Shown piece after piece: positions 51,747 to 61,484 of a stretch of DNA of 64,000 bases. Every line of letters starts with the position of its first letter. Position 1 is the stretch's first letter. The stretch lies in contig NZ_CP134145.1 in assembly GCF_031583595.1 (NCBI RefSeq), forward strand, positions 3,658,001 through 3,722,000. The letters are read 5' to 3'. The stretch is from Thalassotalea psychrophila. GTDB lineage: Bacteria > Pseudomonadota > Gammaproteobacteria > Enterobacterales > Alteromonadaceae. The notes beneath the pieces are model-generated. The model saw only the letters and a list, made by a program, of their open reading frames with translations. It had not been told where the DNA came from and searched no databases. The position numbers and the translations under genes were made by a program.

Positions 51747-52754
51747 TCAGTTAAAGCTAATTGATTGAGCAATATTTGCTGCCGTTTTCGCAGGCACTTG
51801 CCCTACTACAGTAATTTCATAGCCCTCGCGTAAGCTCGATAATAACACAGTTGCACCAGTTTGATTAACAGAAGGTTGCCTTGGAGGTTCATCACTGGCA
51901 ATAACGTAAACTGAAACATCAACTAAGCCATCGTTATACATTATTGACTCTACTTGACCTGCAACTTTTTGTATTTTTCTTTTGCTGGTTTTTACTAATT
52001 CGAAGCCCTCAGGTAACCAGTTAACTTGCCAAGGAAGTTTAACTTCATCAGTATTCAACATATGCGATTCAGGCAGCTTAGCACCAGTGATTTGTTTCAA
52101 AATATCATTAGATTGTTGTGTAATCATCAAATGAGTAAATTGAATTTGTTCTAATAACTCACCCTCACGAGAAATTACTGCTGCCTTCAGTAATAAACCA
52201 CTTTCAATATCTAACCAAAGCCAATAACCGAAGCGCTGTTTATCTTTACTTTCAAGACGCACTAATTGAGCAGGTCTGCCCAAAATACGGCTCTTGCCAA
52301 CACCAATAAAATCATAAGTTAATTGTAACTTTTCAATATTACCAAATAGTGCAGCAGGAATAGGACCACTAATACTATTATTGTCCACTGAGTATGGCGA
52401 GTGATCCGATTCAAAATAACTGACTACATTATCGATTCTAATGGCTTCTTTACGAGGACCATTTAATAAGGTAATAAGTTCAAGTTCCTGATTATTTTCA
52501 ATACCGTGTAACCAACGGTATGGCTCAGCTCTATTATTTCGAACAACCACAAAAGACGTATCAAAATTTAACGTCTTCATTGAATGTGCTAATCGTTGTA
52601 ACCATTGTAATGCAGTTGGAGGTTGCACCTTCTCAGGTACAGCAGCATTTATTTCGGCAGGTTTGGCATCTGTAGATAAGGCTGACTCAGCCTCTTGAGA
52701 CAAAACTGGCGTTGAAAATAACGCCAGTAAAAATAAGTTTGTAAATAATTTCAT
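51747..52754 (-). CDS. rseB: Sigma-E regulatory protein RseB
   Basis: RseB is the periplasmic protein that binds RseA and senses mislocalised lipopolysaccharide and lipoproteins. The 335-residue protein has a signal peptide (MKLFTNLFLLALFSTPVLS), a LolA-like N-terminal domain (ALQWLQRLAHSMKTLNFDTSFVVV) and the C-terminal MucB/RseB domain with VNWLPEGFELV and MYNDGLVDVSVYV. It starts 5 bases after rseA. Confidence 0.95.
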   Translation of the reverse strand: MKLFTNLFLLALFSTPVLSQEAESALSTDAKPAEINAAVPEKVQPPTALQWLQRLAHSMKTLNFDTSFVVVRNNRAEPYRWLHGIENNQELELITLLNGPRKEAIRIDNVVSYFESDHSPYSVDNNSISGPIPAALFGNIEKLQLTYDFIGVGKSRILGRPAQLVRLESKDKQRFGYWLWLDIESGLLLKAAVISREGELLEQIQFTHLMITQQSNDILKQITGAKLPESHMLNTDEVKLPWQVNWLPEGFELVKTSKRKIQKVAGQVESIMYNDGLVDVSVYVIASDEPPRQPSVNQTGATVLLSSLREGYEITVVGQVPAKTAANIAQSISFN

Positions 52755-52759
52755 TAATT

Positions 52760-53350
52760 CTATTCAGGTTGGGTTTCAGCTAATTCTTCAGCGCGTTCAC
52801 TCTCAACTTGTGATTGCAGTTTAATTTGCATATTGTGATCAGCTAATAATGCTTGTAAACGCTGATGACGTTCTACAGTTGATTGCTTTTGTGTCGGCAA
52901 ACTTTGGGTTGAATAATTATAGCTTACCGGATCTGCAATACCGCCCATTGGTAATGGCTGCCAAACTTGAGTAGGAACCACTTGCCCTTCATCAGAAATA
53001 TTAGCTTGTTGTACACCAAGAACCATTAATCCTGCTGCAGATGCTGCAATAGCAAATTGTCCTACCGGTCTAGACATTTGAATGACTTTCGCTTTAACCC
53101 GTTGTGTTACTGTTGGACGAGCAATCGGAGCTAGTACAGTAGGCTCTGCCGCTATCGCCACAGCAATATTTTCACTTAAATCACGGTCGATAAAGTCGCT
53201 ACTATCGCCACGCATAATATCACCAATTAAATGATATCGGCTCCAAGTCTCACTTAGTTTGTCATCATGCGATACTTCATCTAATAATGCTTGTTCAACA
53301 TTATCGTTATCAAGTAATGCAGATAGTGATTCAAACTTATTTTCATTCAT
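52760..53350 (-). CDS. rseA: Anti-sigma-E factor RseA
   Basis: RseA holds RpoE at the inner membrane until regulated proteolysis. The 196-residue sequence has the N-terminal cytoplasmic sigma-binding domain (ESLSALLDNDNVEQALLDEV, TWSRYHLIGDIMRGD), one membrane segment (about 99-115, FAIAASAAGLMVLGV) and a periplasmic tail where RseB would bind. It lies between rpoE and rseB. Confidence 0.93.
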   Translation of the reverse strand: MNENKFESLSALLDNDNVEQALLDEVSHDDKLSETWSRYHLIGDIMRGDSSDFIDRDLSENIAVAIAAEPTVLAPIARPTVTQRVKAKVIQMSRPVGQFAIAASAAGLMVLGVQQANISDEGQVVPTQVWQPLPMGGIADPVSYNYSTQSLPTQKQSTVERHQRLQALLADHNMQIKLQSQVESERAEELAETQPE

Positions 53351-53410
53351 AAATAGTACTCATTGATAGCGCTGTTATACATTAACCTAAATTCAACAAA
53401 AATAGCTAAC

Positions 53411-53989
53411 CTAGTTTTGTAATAGAGGTTTTATTTTTTTATCTACCGCATCTCGTGCTCTAAATATTCGAGAACGTACGGTACCTACCGGGCAATCCAT
53501 TACATTAGCTATTTCTTCATAGCTTAAACCATCTAACTCTCGCAAATTAATTGCTGTTCGCAATTCTTCTGGCAGCTGCTCTATGGTTTTAAAAATTAGC
53601 TGACGAATTTCATCAGTTAACAATAATTTTTCTGGTGATGCATTCTCTCGTAATGCCTCGCCACTATCGTAAAATTCAGCTTCTTCAACATCTATATCAC
53701 TTCCTGGTGGCTTTCTAGAACCTGCCATTAAATGATTTTTTGCTGTATTTACCGCAATTCGGTATAGCCAAGTATAAAATGCACTGTCACCACGGAAGTT
53801 TCCTAACGCTCGATACGCTTTAATAAACGCTTCCTGAGTAACATCGGCTACATCCGCCTGATTTTTTACATAGCGCGATACCAGATTCATTACCTTCTGC
53901 TGGTACTTCTTTACTAACAGGTTAAACGCATTTTTATCGCCATTTTGTACCTGTTGAACCAACAATTGGTCTACATTCTGTTCGCTCAT
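53411..53989 (-). CDS. rpoE: Envelope-stress sigma factor RpoE
   Basis: This is the ECF sigma-E factor. The 192 residues have region 2 (VSRYVKNQADVADVTQEAFIKAYRAL, FYTWLYRIAVNTAKNHL) and region 4 (LRELDGLSYEEIANVMDCPVGTVRSRIFRARDAV). AGGAG precedes the ATG. It leads rpoE-rseA-rseB-rseC and diverges from nadB. A 19-base palindrome lies in its leader; no convincing sigma-E-type autoregulatory promoter was found by eye. Confidence 0.97.
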   Translation of the reverse strand: MSEQNVDQLLVQQVQNGDKNAFNLLVKKYQQKVMNLVSRYVKNQADVADVTQEAFIKAYRALGNFRGDSAFYTWLYRIAVNTAKNHLMAGSRKPPGSDIDVEEAEFYDSGEALRENASPEKLLLTDEIRQLIFKTIEQLPEELRTAINLRELDGLSYEEIANVMDCPVGTVRSRIFRARDAVDKKIKPLLQN

Positions 53990-54009
53990 CTGAGCCGTTA
54001 CTCCTAAAA

Positions 54010-54028
54010 AACCAAATACTATTTGGTT
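54010..54028. promoter_or_regulatory. Palindrome in the rpoE leader
   Basis: AACCAAATACTATTTGGTT is a perfect 9-base inverted repeat with a single central base, just upstream of the rpoE ribosome site. It could be an operator for a dimeric regulator or an RNA hairpin affecting translation. Function is unknown. Confidence 0.4.
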
Positions 54029-54245
54029 AAAAACTTATCTCAATGTTTGTTCCAGCTCAGGCAAACACATCAATTAGGACTGAGTGTTTTGTAAAAAGTT
54101 CGCATAAAGATGAAAAAAAACTAAAAAAACAACATTTTTGCTGATATTTCCATCATTAAGCTAATATTTCAGCCTATTTTTGCCAATTCCCTTTAAAGTA
54201 AGTTAAAATTCAATCTTTAACAAGACCAATACAAAAAACCAATCT

Positions 54246-55868
54246 ATGAATCAACAACATAACTGTGACGTTCTGATCATTGGCAGTGGTGCTGCCGGTT
54301 TAACCTTAGCATTAAAACTTGCAGCCAATGCTGATGTTATTCTGTTGAGTAAAGGACCTATTAATGAAGGTTCTACTTATTATGCCCAAGGTGGCATAGC
54401 AGCAGTATTTGATGAAAATGATTCCATAGATTCACATGTGTCTGACACATTAATTGCTGGGAACGGTATTTGTGATGAAGAAGTTGTACGCTTTACCGCA
54501 CAAAATGCCAAAGCGTCTATGCAATGGTTGATCTCTCAAGGTGTCGACTTTGACCAAGAACAAGACAGTAATGGTGACTCGCATTATCACTTAACTCGTG
54601 AAGGTGGTCATAGCCATCGTAGAATTTTACATGCTGCAGATGCTACCGGAAAATCTGTACAGTTAACATTAGCGGAAAAAGTAAAACGCCATTCTCGAAT
54701 AAGAGTTTTCGAGCGCTCCAACGCGGTTGATTTAATCAATAGTAATATAGCTGGTATAAAGCAATGCATAGGCGCCTACATATGGAACCGAAATAGTGAA
54801 AAGGTTGAAGCAATTCACGCTCAAAAAACTATTTTAGCAACCGGTGGGGCCAGTAAAGTTTATCAATATACTTCTAACCCTGATATTGCCAGTGGCGATG
54901 GTATTGCAATGGCTTGGCGAGCAGGTTGTCGTGTTGCCAATATGGAGTTTAATCAGTTCCATCCAACGTGTTTATTCCATCCAAAAGCCGGAACATTCTT
55001 AATTACCGAAGCATTACGCGGCGAAGGGGCAATATTAAGACGCCCTGATGGCAGTAGGTTCATGCCTGAATTTGATGAACGTGCCGAGCTTGCACCTCGA
55101 GATGTGGTTGCTAGAGCGATAGATTTTGAAATGAAGCGTCTAGGCGCCGATTGCATGTTTTTAGATATTAGTCATAAAGATAGCGATTTTATTAAAAGCC
55201 ACTTTCCTACAATTTATGAAAAAACCAGAAAGTTTGGCTTTGATATGACCAAAGAGCCCTTACCTGTTGTGCCTGCTGCGCACTATACTTGTGGTGGAGT
55301 TATGGTAAATGAGCATGGTAAAACTGATGTTAACAATTTATACGCAATAGGTGAGGTTAGTTATACAGGTTTACATGGTGCAAACAGAATGGCCAGCAAC
55401 TCATTATTAGAATGTATTGTTTTTGCTCGAGCTGCAGCAGACCACATTAAAGAAAACCTAGATAGTAAACAAAAAATAAAACGCATACCTGCGTGGGATG
55501 AAAGCCGAGTTTCTAATTCTGATGAAGAAGTTGTCATTCAGCATAATTGGCATGAATTACGATTATTTATGTGGGATTATGTTGGTATTGTACGCACTAC
55601 TAAACGATTAGAAAGAGCACTTTCTCGAGTTCAACTATTACAGGCTGAAATACAAGAATATTATCGCCACTTTAGAGTGAGCAATAACTTGCTTGAACTA
55701 CGAAACTTAGTCCAAGTAGCTGAATTAATGATATTATGTGCAATGGAGCGCAAAGAAAGCCGTGGCTTACATTACACTTTAGATTATCCAGAGTTGCTTG
55801 ATAATTCAGGTCCTACAGTTCTTAAACCTTCTAATAAAGCAGCTAAAACATTTAATCCTGAAGCTTAG
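54246..55868 (+). CDS. nadB: L-aspartate oxidase
   Basis: NadB oxidises aspartate to iminoaspartate, the first step of de novo NAD synthesis. The 540-residue flavoprotein has the FAD motif [29 protein letters not shown], the active-site region [13 protein letters not shown] and [13 protein letters not shown], and [17 protein letters not shown]. The C-terminal helical domain is complete. It diverges from rpoE as in E. coli. Its stop overlaps the convergent ygfX stop by 4 bases. Confidence 0.97.
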   Translation: MNQQHNCDVLIIGSGAAGLTLALKLAANADVILLSKGPINEGSTYYAQGGIAAVFDENDSIDSHVSDTLIAGNGICDEEVVRFTAQNAKASMQWLISQGVDFDQEQDSNGDSHYHLTREGGHSHRRILHAADATGKSVQLTLAEKVKRHSRIRVFERSNAVDLINSNIAGIKQCIGAYIWNRNSEKVEAIHAQKTILATGGASKVYQYTSNPDIASGDGIAMAWRAGCRVANMEFNQFHPTCLFHPKAGTFLITEALRGEGAILRRPDGSRFMPEFDERAELAPRDVVARAIDFEMKRLGADCMFLDISHKDSDFIKSHFPTIYEKTRKFGFDMTKEPLPVVPAAHYTCGGVMVNEHGKTDVNNLYAIGEVSYTGLHGANRMASNSLLECIVFARAAADHIKENLDSKQKIKRIPAWDESRVSNSDEEVVIQHNWHELRLFMWDYVGIVRTTKRLERALSRVQLLQAEIQEYYRHFRVSNNLLELRNLVQVAELMILCAMERKESRGLHYTLDYPELLDNSGPTVLKPSNKAAKTFNPEA

Positions 55869-56356
55869 TCTTTTTTGTATCTCAAAACAATTCGACACAA
55901 GCGTCGATAGCCTTCATCGTTTAGTTCATCTTTGAAAATAAACTTATTCAACGGTTTATTTTCTTGGTGTTGATTTAGCGTTTTTGGCTTTATTTCTGTT
56001 AACTTCAGAGCACAGCCAAAGCTGAATACCAGACTACCTTGTGTTACCAGATATTTTTTATTTGCAGCCAAGGTTAATATGCCATCATTACTAATGAAAA
56101 ATGCTCTTGTCATTAAAGTATTAAACTTTAAATGCCAACATAAACAAAGGGTAAAAAATGCTGTAACTGCCGAGCAGAGAAAAATAGTTTGGTGGCTAAG
56201 ATGTAAGCCAAAATAAGCTAAAATAATAAAGCAGATGAAAAACATCAGCCCCGCTAGGTAGTACGGGACTTGTTTTACTAATGTAGAATTTTGTAAGATA
56301 AAATTATACTTTGACTCTTGTGAGTATAATTTGCACCATTGCGCTGAGGGCTTCAT
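55865..56356 (-). CDS. ygfX: YgfX/CptA-family inner-membrane protein
   Basis: The protein has two adjacent membrane segments ([20 protein letters not shown] and [17 protein letters not shown]) and ends in [16 protein letters not shown], the family pattern. YgfX lies next to SdhE in many Gammaproteobacteria and has been described as a membrane protein paired with it, with reported effects on cytoskeletal proteins. The start at ATG 54-56 of 56300 (56354-56356) gives 163 residues, longer than the 135 of E. coli, and overlaps sdhE by 53 bases. A later start is possible. Confidence 0.8.
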   Translation of the reverse strand: MKPSAQWCKLYSQESKYNFILQNSTLVKQVPYYLAGLMFFICFIILAYFGLHLSHQTIFLCSAVTAFFTLCLCWHLKFNTLMTRAFFISNDGILTLAANKKYLVTQGSLVFSFGCALKLTEIKPKTLNQHQENKPLNKFIFKDELNDEGYRRLCRIVLRYKKD

Positions 56357-56555
56357 CCTTGCATTCCTCGTGACCCATAAACCAAGCAAATAACTCAGGA
56401 TCATCACATTCAAGTAAACGATCAAAGTCTTGTTTTTGCTGTTTAGTCAAATCATCCCATGCCTCTTCGACAAACGGCATAAATAATACATCTAGCTCTA
56501 GCATGCCACGACGACAAGCCCAACGTAATCTAGGTTTATTCTCGGATAACGACAT
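56304..56555 (-). CDS. sdhE: FAD assembly factor SdhE
   Basis: SdhE promotes covalent flavinylation of succinate dehydrogenase and fumarate reductase. The 83-residue protein has LRWACRRGMLELDVLF, whose RGxxE motif is required for flavin attachment, then LLECDDPELFAWFMGHE. The start is placed at ATG 56553-56555 (MSLSENKPR, with GGA upstream) and not 18 codons earlier. It is coupled to ygfX by overlap. Confidence 0.94.
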   Translation of the reverse strand: MSLSENKPRLRWACRRGMLELDVLFMPFVEEAWDDLTKQQKQDFDRLLECDDPELFAWFMGHEECKDEALSAMVQIILTRVKV

Positions 56556-56712
56556 TTTCCATCCAGTATTTAAAAGAGAGTTATTTATAGCGCTATTGTA
56601 GCTTTTCAAAAACCTGCTGACTAGCTACAAATACTCTATAATTTATATCTATACCTTGAAATCAAGTTATATAACCCCTATTTAGATACTAACTAAACAA
56701 TAGTAGAACCTT

Positions 56713-57705
56713 ATGAATCTTCAAACATCTCTTCCCAATATTGAACAACTGCCAGAAAGCTTTGCCGTTATTGTTGATAATATCAGCGCCATATCTGTTA
56801 CTGGTGATGAAGCAGATAAATATCTACAAGGCCAGCTAACATGCGATACGACACAGTTACCTATTACTAAGTTACTGGTAGGTGGGCATTGCGATGCTAA
56901 AGGTAAAATGTATTCAGCATTTCGATTAATTAATCATTCTGATCGCCGTTTACTCATCCAAAGCAAAGGATCATTGGCAAGCTCAATGAAAGAGCTGCAA
57001 AAATTTGGTGTGTTTGCCAAAGTTGATATCAGCGAAGCTGATGATTTAAGCTTTATGGCATTAACAGGTAGTAAAGGCGTGGAGTTTATTCAAAAAAACT
57101 TTAACGCAGTTCCCGACTCTTTTACTCCCGTCATAACTCATAATGAAGTGTCTGTTATTTATATAGGTGGAACAACTAATAGATACTTAGTTGTAGCCTC
57201 AACAACGACCATTAATAAAATGGTTGACTCACTAACAATAGATCTATTTCCAAGCGCGTTGTGGACATTGCTAGAAATCCAATCAGGTTTTGTTCATATG
57301 AATGAAAGCTCCGTTGGTGAATACGTACCGCAAATGTTGAATTTACAATTTGTTAATGGCATAAGCTTTACTAAAGGCTGCTACCTTGGCCAAGAAACCG
57401 TAGCTCGAATGAAATATTTAGGACGAAATAAAAAAGCATTATTTATCCTTAAAAGCGAAGGTGAAGCAAAATGGCAAGATGAGGCTGGGATCAATGATGA
57501 TTCAGCTTTAGAAAAGCAAATAGGTGAAAATTGGCGTAAAGGTGGTGATATTATTAGTCACTACGAAGCAGATGACGGCACCATTTATATACAAGCTGTG
57601 CTTGCAAATGATACCGAGCAAGATGCAAATTTGCGTTTAAAGCATCACAATGGCATTAAGTTTAACTTAATGACATTACCTTATTCAATACTTGAAGAAT
57701 CTTAG
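56713..57705 (+). CDS. ygfZ: Folate-binding YgfZ protein
   Basis: YgfZ is a tetrahydrofolate-binding protein that supports some iron-sulfur enzymes and tRNA modification. The 330-residue protein resembles aminomethyltransferases, with DEADKYLQGQLTCDT near the start and the signature FTKGCYLGQETVARMKYLGR containing the essential cysteine. It diverges from sdhE/ygfX and precedes slyD by 32 bases. Confidence 0.95.
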   Translation: MNLQTSLPNIEQLPESFAVIVDNISAISVTGDEADKYLQGQLTCDTTQLPITKLLVGGHCDAKGKMYSAFRLINHSDRRLLIQSKGSLASSMKELQKFGVFAKVDISEADDLSFMALTGSKGVEFIQKNFNAVPDSFTPVITHNEVSVIYIGGTTNRYLVVASTTTINKMVDSLTIDLFPSALWTLLEIQSGFVHMNESSVGEYVPQMLNLQFVNGISFTKGCYLGQETVARMKYLGRNKKALFILKSEGEAKWQDEAGINDDSALEKQIGENWRKGGDIISHYEADDGTIYIQAVLANDTEQDANLRLKHHNGIKFNLMTLPYSILEES

Positions 57706-57737
57706 AAATTAACATTTAAATACAGTCAGGACATTTT

Positions 57738-58226
57738 ATGAAAATAGCGAACAACAAAGTTGTAGTAATGCATTACGCAGTAATGGATAGCGAAGAAACA
57801 TTAATCGACAGCTCTCACGATTCAAAACCTTTAGCCTTTATCCAAGGTGCTGGTTTTTTAATCCCAGGTTTAGAAACAGAATTAAATGATAAAGCAGTAG
57901 GCGATAAGTTTATTGTTGATGTAGATGCAGAAAATGCTTACGGCAACCGCCATGACGAATACGTACAAACTGTTCCAAAATCATTATTCCAAGGCATCGA
58001 CGATTTAGATGTTGGCATGCAACTTCGTGCTCAAACTGATGATGGTGAACAAACAGTTATTGTTATTGGCATGGAAGATGACGAAATTACTGTAGATGGT
58101 AACCACCCTCTTGCAGGCATCGACTTAAAGTTTGATGTAGAAATTTTAGAAGTACGTGATGCAACAGAAGAAGAGATTGCTCACGGCCATGTACATGCTG
58201 AAGGTGGCTGTGGTCACGACCATTAA
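57738..58226 (+). CDS. slyD: FKBP-type peptidyl-prolyl isomerase SlyD-like
   Basis: The 162-residue protein has the split FKBP domain (VVMHYAVMDSEETLIDSS, FIQGAGFLIPGLE, ENAYGNRHDEYVQTVP), an inserted-in-flap chaperone region, and a metal-binding C-terminal tail HGHVHAEGGCGHDH. This architecture is that of SlyD, a folding catalyst that also delivers nickel in some bacteria. The tail is shorter than in E. coli. A strong terminator follows. Confidence 0.92.
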   Translation: MKIANNKVVVMHYAVMDSEETLIDSSHDSKPLAFIQGAGFLIPGLETELNDKAVGDKFIVDVDAENAYGNRHDEYVQTVPKSLFQGIDDLDVGMQLRAQTDDGEQTVIVIGMEDDEITVDGNHPLAGIDLKFDVEILEVRDATEEEIAHGHVHAEGGCGHDH

Positions 58227-58261
58227 TTGTTCTTAGTAGTGTGACATTAATAAAATAAATG

Positions 58262-58299
58262 AGCGCTAAGTATATGACGATATACTTAGCGCTTTTTTG
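58262..58299 (+). terminator. Strong terminator after slyD
   Basis: AGCGCTAAGTATAT (58262-58275) pairs perfectly with ATATACTTAGCGCT (58280-58293) around a 4-base GACG loop, followed by six T. It marks the end of the conserved block and the start of the accessory region. Confidence 0.92.
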
Positions 58300-58489
58300 T
58301 AACTAAACCCTACATCGAAAAATATAAATACTCATTCCCGACTAATTTCAACTTTTATTGTTTAGTTGAAAATCCAACTTCCCCATAAAATTCATAGAAA
58401 AACTAACACGTTAGGGTAATTGTCATCCAGCTACATCCATGTAAAGTGAATTTTAACCTCACTTTATCAGCGTTAGCTTTGGAGAAAAC

Positions 58490-59950
58490 ATGCAGCATGC
58501 AATCCGACTTGTTATTTATGCGATCGCACTTCTGATTGGCTTTTCCCCCTTAGCGACTCTCGCTCAAGCGACTGAAACGGAAACAGGACCTGTCCTTATC
58601 CGTGGTGGCTGGCTGTTTGACGGAGTAAGCAACACCCGAAGACGCAATAGCGGCATCGTTATTCAAGATGGCAAAATCGTCGGCCTTGATGTTTCCGCAG
58701 AGCAACAGAATATTTCGTATGCCAGGGTTATTGAGTTATCCGAGTCAGAAACAATCCTACCAGGGCTGATTGATTTGCATGCCCATTACAACTTGGATCT
58801 GGTAGATAATGGACGCGTAGAGGAAGTTGTTCATAACGGTATTATCTTTCTGGCTAATGGCGTGACTTCTACTTGGTCAGCGGGTGAGTTTTACCCTGAA
58901 CGTGTTATTGCTCAACGGGATCTTATTGAGGCTGGCGATGCCATCGGGCCCCGCTTGTTTGTATCCGGTCCCTATTTCGGTGCCTTTCGCTGTGAGTATC
59001 AAGTAAAGGTGGCCAGTGATGAATGTATAGCCTGGCCTAATGATATCTCAGAAAATGAAATTCGAAACGAAGTCGACAAATGGGCCCAACAAGGTGTCGT
59101 CAGTATCAAAATAAAACAGGCGACACCTAGCGAAGCAAAAATTCTTATTGAACAAGCACATAAAAATGGCATGACAACGGCTGGGCACCTAGGTAATTAC
59201 GACGTCGAATATGATGTATCTACACGTGATGCCATAATGATGGGTATTGATCGCATTGAGCATCAGCTTACCCTCGCCCTTGGAACTGACGATCCAAGAA
59301 GTGCGGAAACGGATGAAATGGTTAATCTAATGATCAAGCATCAGGTGTATTATGGTGCTAATTTGCAGATGTATGGTGGCATCAATTTGCGTCGTGACCA
59401 TCTCGCGGAAATGGTCTGGACTGATGAAGCAAAATATTTTACTCCCTATGCTCAATCTCTACTTGAACAGCGTGGTCCTCCCGAGCCAGAGTCAGATGAG
59501 AAAGAATTTGCTCAAAGAATAGTTGAGCTCATGTCGCTTTATAAAGAGGGTGGTGAGAACCTTCTGGTTATTGGCACCGATGAGCCTGTGTACACCAATC
59601 TTTTACCTGGCTTTGCCTATCATCGAGAATTACTAGCCATGACTTACGCTGGTTTATCTCCTGTTGCAGTTTTAAAAGCTGCGACCATTAATGGAGCTAG
59701 CGCGCTAGGTGTTTCCGACAAACTCGGCTCAATTGAATCTGGAAAGCTTGCCGATCTGATTGTGGTCAGGGGGAACCCTTTGGACGATATTAAGGCGACA
59801 CGGGATATTCGGCTAGTAGTGAAGGACGGAGTGGTTCACGATCCAAAAACTTTACTATTGTCGGCGCAAGGAAAAATAGGGCCTGCAGGACCAGGCGAAC
59901 ACGAGGATTGGGAGCTCAATATTCAACCGCTACGAGCGAAGGCGAGATGA
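58490..59950 (+). CDS. Secreted amidohydrolase-family protein
   Basis: The 486-residue protein has a signal peptide (about 1-27) and an amidohydrolase fold. The metal-binding HxH is in PGLIDLHAHYNLD, a lysine that could be carboxylated is in VSIKIKQATP, histidines are in TAGHLGN and RIEHQLTL, and the terminal aspartate is in VIGTDEPVY. The C-terminal LGSIESGKLADLIVVRGNPLDDI is typical of imidazolonepropionase- or dipeptidase-like members. The substrate is not predictable. GGAG lies 5 bases before the ATG. By eye the DNA is richer in G+C than its neighbours, which suggests acquisition. Confidence 0.85.
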   Translation: MQHAIRLVIYAIALLIGFSPLATLAQATETETGPVLIRGGWLFDGVSNTRRRNSGIVIQDGKIVGLDVSAEQQNISYARVIELSESETILPGLIDLHAHYNLDLVDNGRVEEVVHNGIIFLANGVTSTWSAGEFYPERVIAQRDLIEAGDAIGPRLFVSGPYFGAFRCEYQVKVASDECIAWPNDISENEIRNEVDKWAQQGVVSIKIKQATPSEAKILIEQAHKNGMTTAGHLGNYDVEYDVSTRDAIMMGIDRIEHQLTLALGTDDPRSAETDEMVNLMIKHQVYYGANLQMYGGINLRRDHLAEMVWTDEAKYFTPYAQSLLEQRGPPEPESDEKEFAQRIVELMSLYKEGGENLLVIGTDEPVYTNLLPGFAYHRELLAMTYAGLSPVAVLKAATINGASALGVSDKLGSIESGKLADLIVVRGNPLDDIKATRDIRLVVKDGVVHDPKTLLLSAQGKIGPAGPGEHEDWELNIQPLRAKAR

Positions 59951-60036
59951 GTGATCTCATTGAACGTGTTGTGGGTAAATTGATTGGGATCTTCTATGGC
60001 TGTTTTGTGCCATTTGCTGCCATACGATTAGTTAAC

Positions 60037-60351
60037 TTAATTAAGCTTTGAATTATCCTTCCAGACTTTATAAGTGCACTCTGGAAGATTGTCCCTATCA
60101 ACTTTATCCATTACCAAAATATTGCACCCTAGTCCTTCAGAAAAACCAGATACATCACCTCCTTCTGCACGATACCAACAATCACATTGCTGATTTTCAG
60201 TATATAAGTAATCTATTATTATGTCTGGCTCTATGATGGTTCGCTGGTCACCTGTTGTTGCTTTCGTTAAAGCAACTATAAAGATAAGCAATACGACTAT
60301 CGCAGCAAAAATTACTAGAGAAAATTTAAAAATGGGTAAATTTATTTGCAT
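60037..60351 (-). CDS. Hypothetical single-pass membrane protein
   Basis: The 104-residue protein has one N-terminal membrane segment (FSLVIFAAIVVLLIFIVALT) and a periplasmic-side domain with four cysteines (QQCDCWYRAEGG, GCNILVM, ECTYKVW). No family was recognised. It is the first of a set of five small minus-strand membrane proteins. Confidence 0.6.
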   Translation of the reverse strand: MQINLPIFKFSLVIFAAIVVLLIFIVALTKATTGDQRTIIEPDIIIDYLYTENQQCDCWYRAEGGDVSGFSEGLGCNILVMDKVDRDNLPECTYKVWKDNSKLN

Positions 60352-60400
60352 AAAATATTGAAAGTTGATGGTCTCTTAATCGCTCTTCGGAGCCGTTCGA

Positions 60401-60445
60401 TTTCAATAACTTACGCTAAATACTGCAACCGTGCAAATTGTGCCA
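60401..60445 (+). repeat. 45-base intergenic direct repeat, copy 1
   Basis: This block starts TTTCAATAACTTACG and ends CAAATTGTGCCA. It matches 60953-60997 at 39 of 45 positions. It lies between small genes, just after the end of the gene at 60468. Flanking CTCTTCGG and CCGAAGAG arms could form a long hairpin around it. Confidence 0.7.
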
Positions 60446-60467
60446 CAAGCCACCGAAGAGATTTAAA

Positions 60468-60878
60468 TTAATACTCAATATCACCTACGCTAAATTTTAG
60501 AAAATGAGCTTCGAAAGGAACTTCTACAATTCCTTCAAAGGTTTGCTCTTCGCTCTGCTCAAGGTAAATATCAAGCCTCTCTGTATTAACTATATGAAAG
60601 GTATCAGCACCTTCTGGATGCTCTCTTTTAAAGAAAGCATTTATGCGAACAAAAGCTGACTTACTTAGCTTTGAAGTGTTGCTAACCTTTATTTTATAAC
60701 TACATTGATTAGGTATACACTCTTGCCAACTCTCAGTTAAAACCACTGAATCTTCACGCTGATTTAAGAAGCTAATCAGTAGCCATAACACGAAAAGAAA
60801 ACCAATTAAAAGCAAGGTGACTTTTTTAATTGCTGCTTTTCTTTTTACTTTTCGGCTTATTTCTTCACGAGTTAACAT
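60468..60878 (-). CDS. Hypothetical single-pass membrane protein
   Basis: This 136-residue protein has a basic N-terminus, one membrane segment (VTLLLIGFLFVLWLLISFL) and an outside domain of beta character with a CIPNQCSY pair. No family was recognised. It is followed by repeat copy 1 on the downstream side. Confidence 0.6.
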   Translation of the reverse strand: MLTREEISRKVKRKAAIKKVTLLLIGFLFVLWLLISFLNQREDSVVLTESWQECIPNQCSYKIKVSNTSKLSKSAFVRINAFFKREHPEGADTFHIVNTERLDIYLEQSEEQTFEGIVEVPFEAHFLKFSVGDIEY

Positions 60879-60952
60879 AATATTTAAGTGTAATTTTTAT
60901 TGTAAAGTATAGTGTGGTGGGCGTCTGTTTATCGCTCATTTTATCCCTTCGT

Positions 60953-60997
60953 TTTCAATAACTTACGTCAAATCCCGCAGCCGTTCAAATTGTGCCA
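60953..60997 (+). repeat. 45-base intergenic direct repeat, copy 2
   Basis: This is the partner of 60401-60445. It ends exactly at the stop of the gene at 60998, so each copy follows the 3' end of a small minus-strand gene. The arrangement resembles gene-plus-tail units of cassette-like DNA, though no attC core is evident. Confidence 0.7.
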
Positions 60998-61321
60998 TTA
61001 GCTGTATATTACGTACCAAGACAAAAATAAGACAATGCCGATATTAAAACCCCACTGTCCAATAGAGCCCAATAAATATAACTCTCGGCACATTTTAAAT
61101 AAAGTGTCATTAGTTAAGTTATGAAAGCCTTTTTTAAAAATAAAGTCCATGAACGGTTTATTTCCTGACCATTTCATTTTTATTCGTTTGTATAATTCAG
61201 GCTCTATAGTTTTTAATGCTTTGTGAAAGGCGTAATTTTTCACCCAGTATATGCTGTGAAAAACAGCATAAATACTTAAGAAAAAATATATAATAAGTTT
61301 AAAGTTATATGAATCTATCAT
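60998..61321 (-). CDS. Hypothetical protein with two membrane segments
   Basis: The 107-residue protein has membrane segments at both ends (IIYFFLSIYAVFHSIYWV and FNIGIVLFLSWYVIYS) and a basic middle part (ALKTIEPELYKRIKMKW). The layout is reminiscent of UspB-type small membrane proteins, but similarity is too weak to name it. Its stop abuts repeat copy 2. Confidence 0.55.
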   Translation of the reverse strand: MIDSYNFKLIIYFFLSIYAVFHSIYWVKNYAFHKALKTIEPELYKRIKMKWSGNKPFMDFIFKKGFHNLTNDTLFKMCRELYLLGSIGQWGFNIGIVLFLSWYVIYS

Positions 61322-61484
61322 CTATACAGCTAACAGTTTTATTCAGTAGAAAAGTGTATGAAACATCGAATAATTAATCCTTTCCATATGGTTCAAGTTA
61401 ATAACGACAGTCAATAATGACCGACTGTTATTCGCTCTTAAGCGGCATTAAGTCATTGATTTTGAATAGTCAAATCTAGCTACT

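Noticed and set aside
53990..54110. Sigma-E-type autoregulatory promoter before rpoE
   Set aside because: A GGAAC is present, but no matching -10 element lies at the proper distance.
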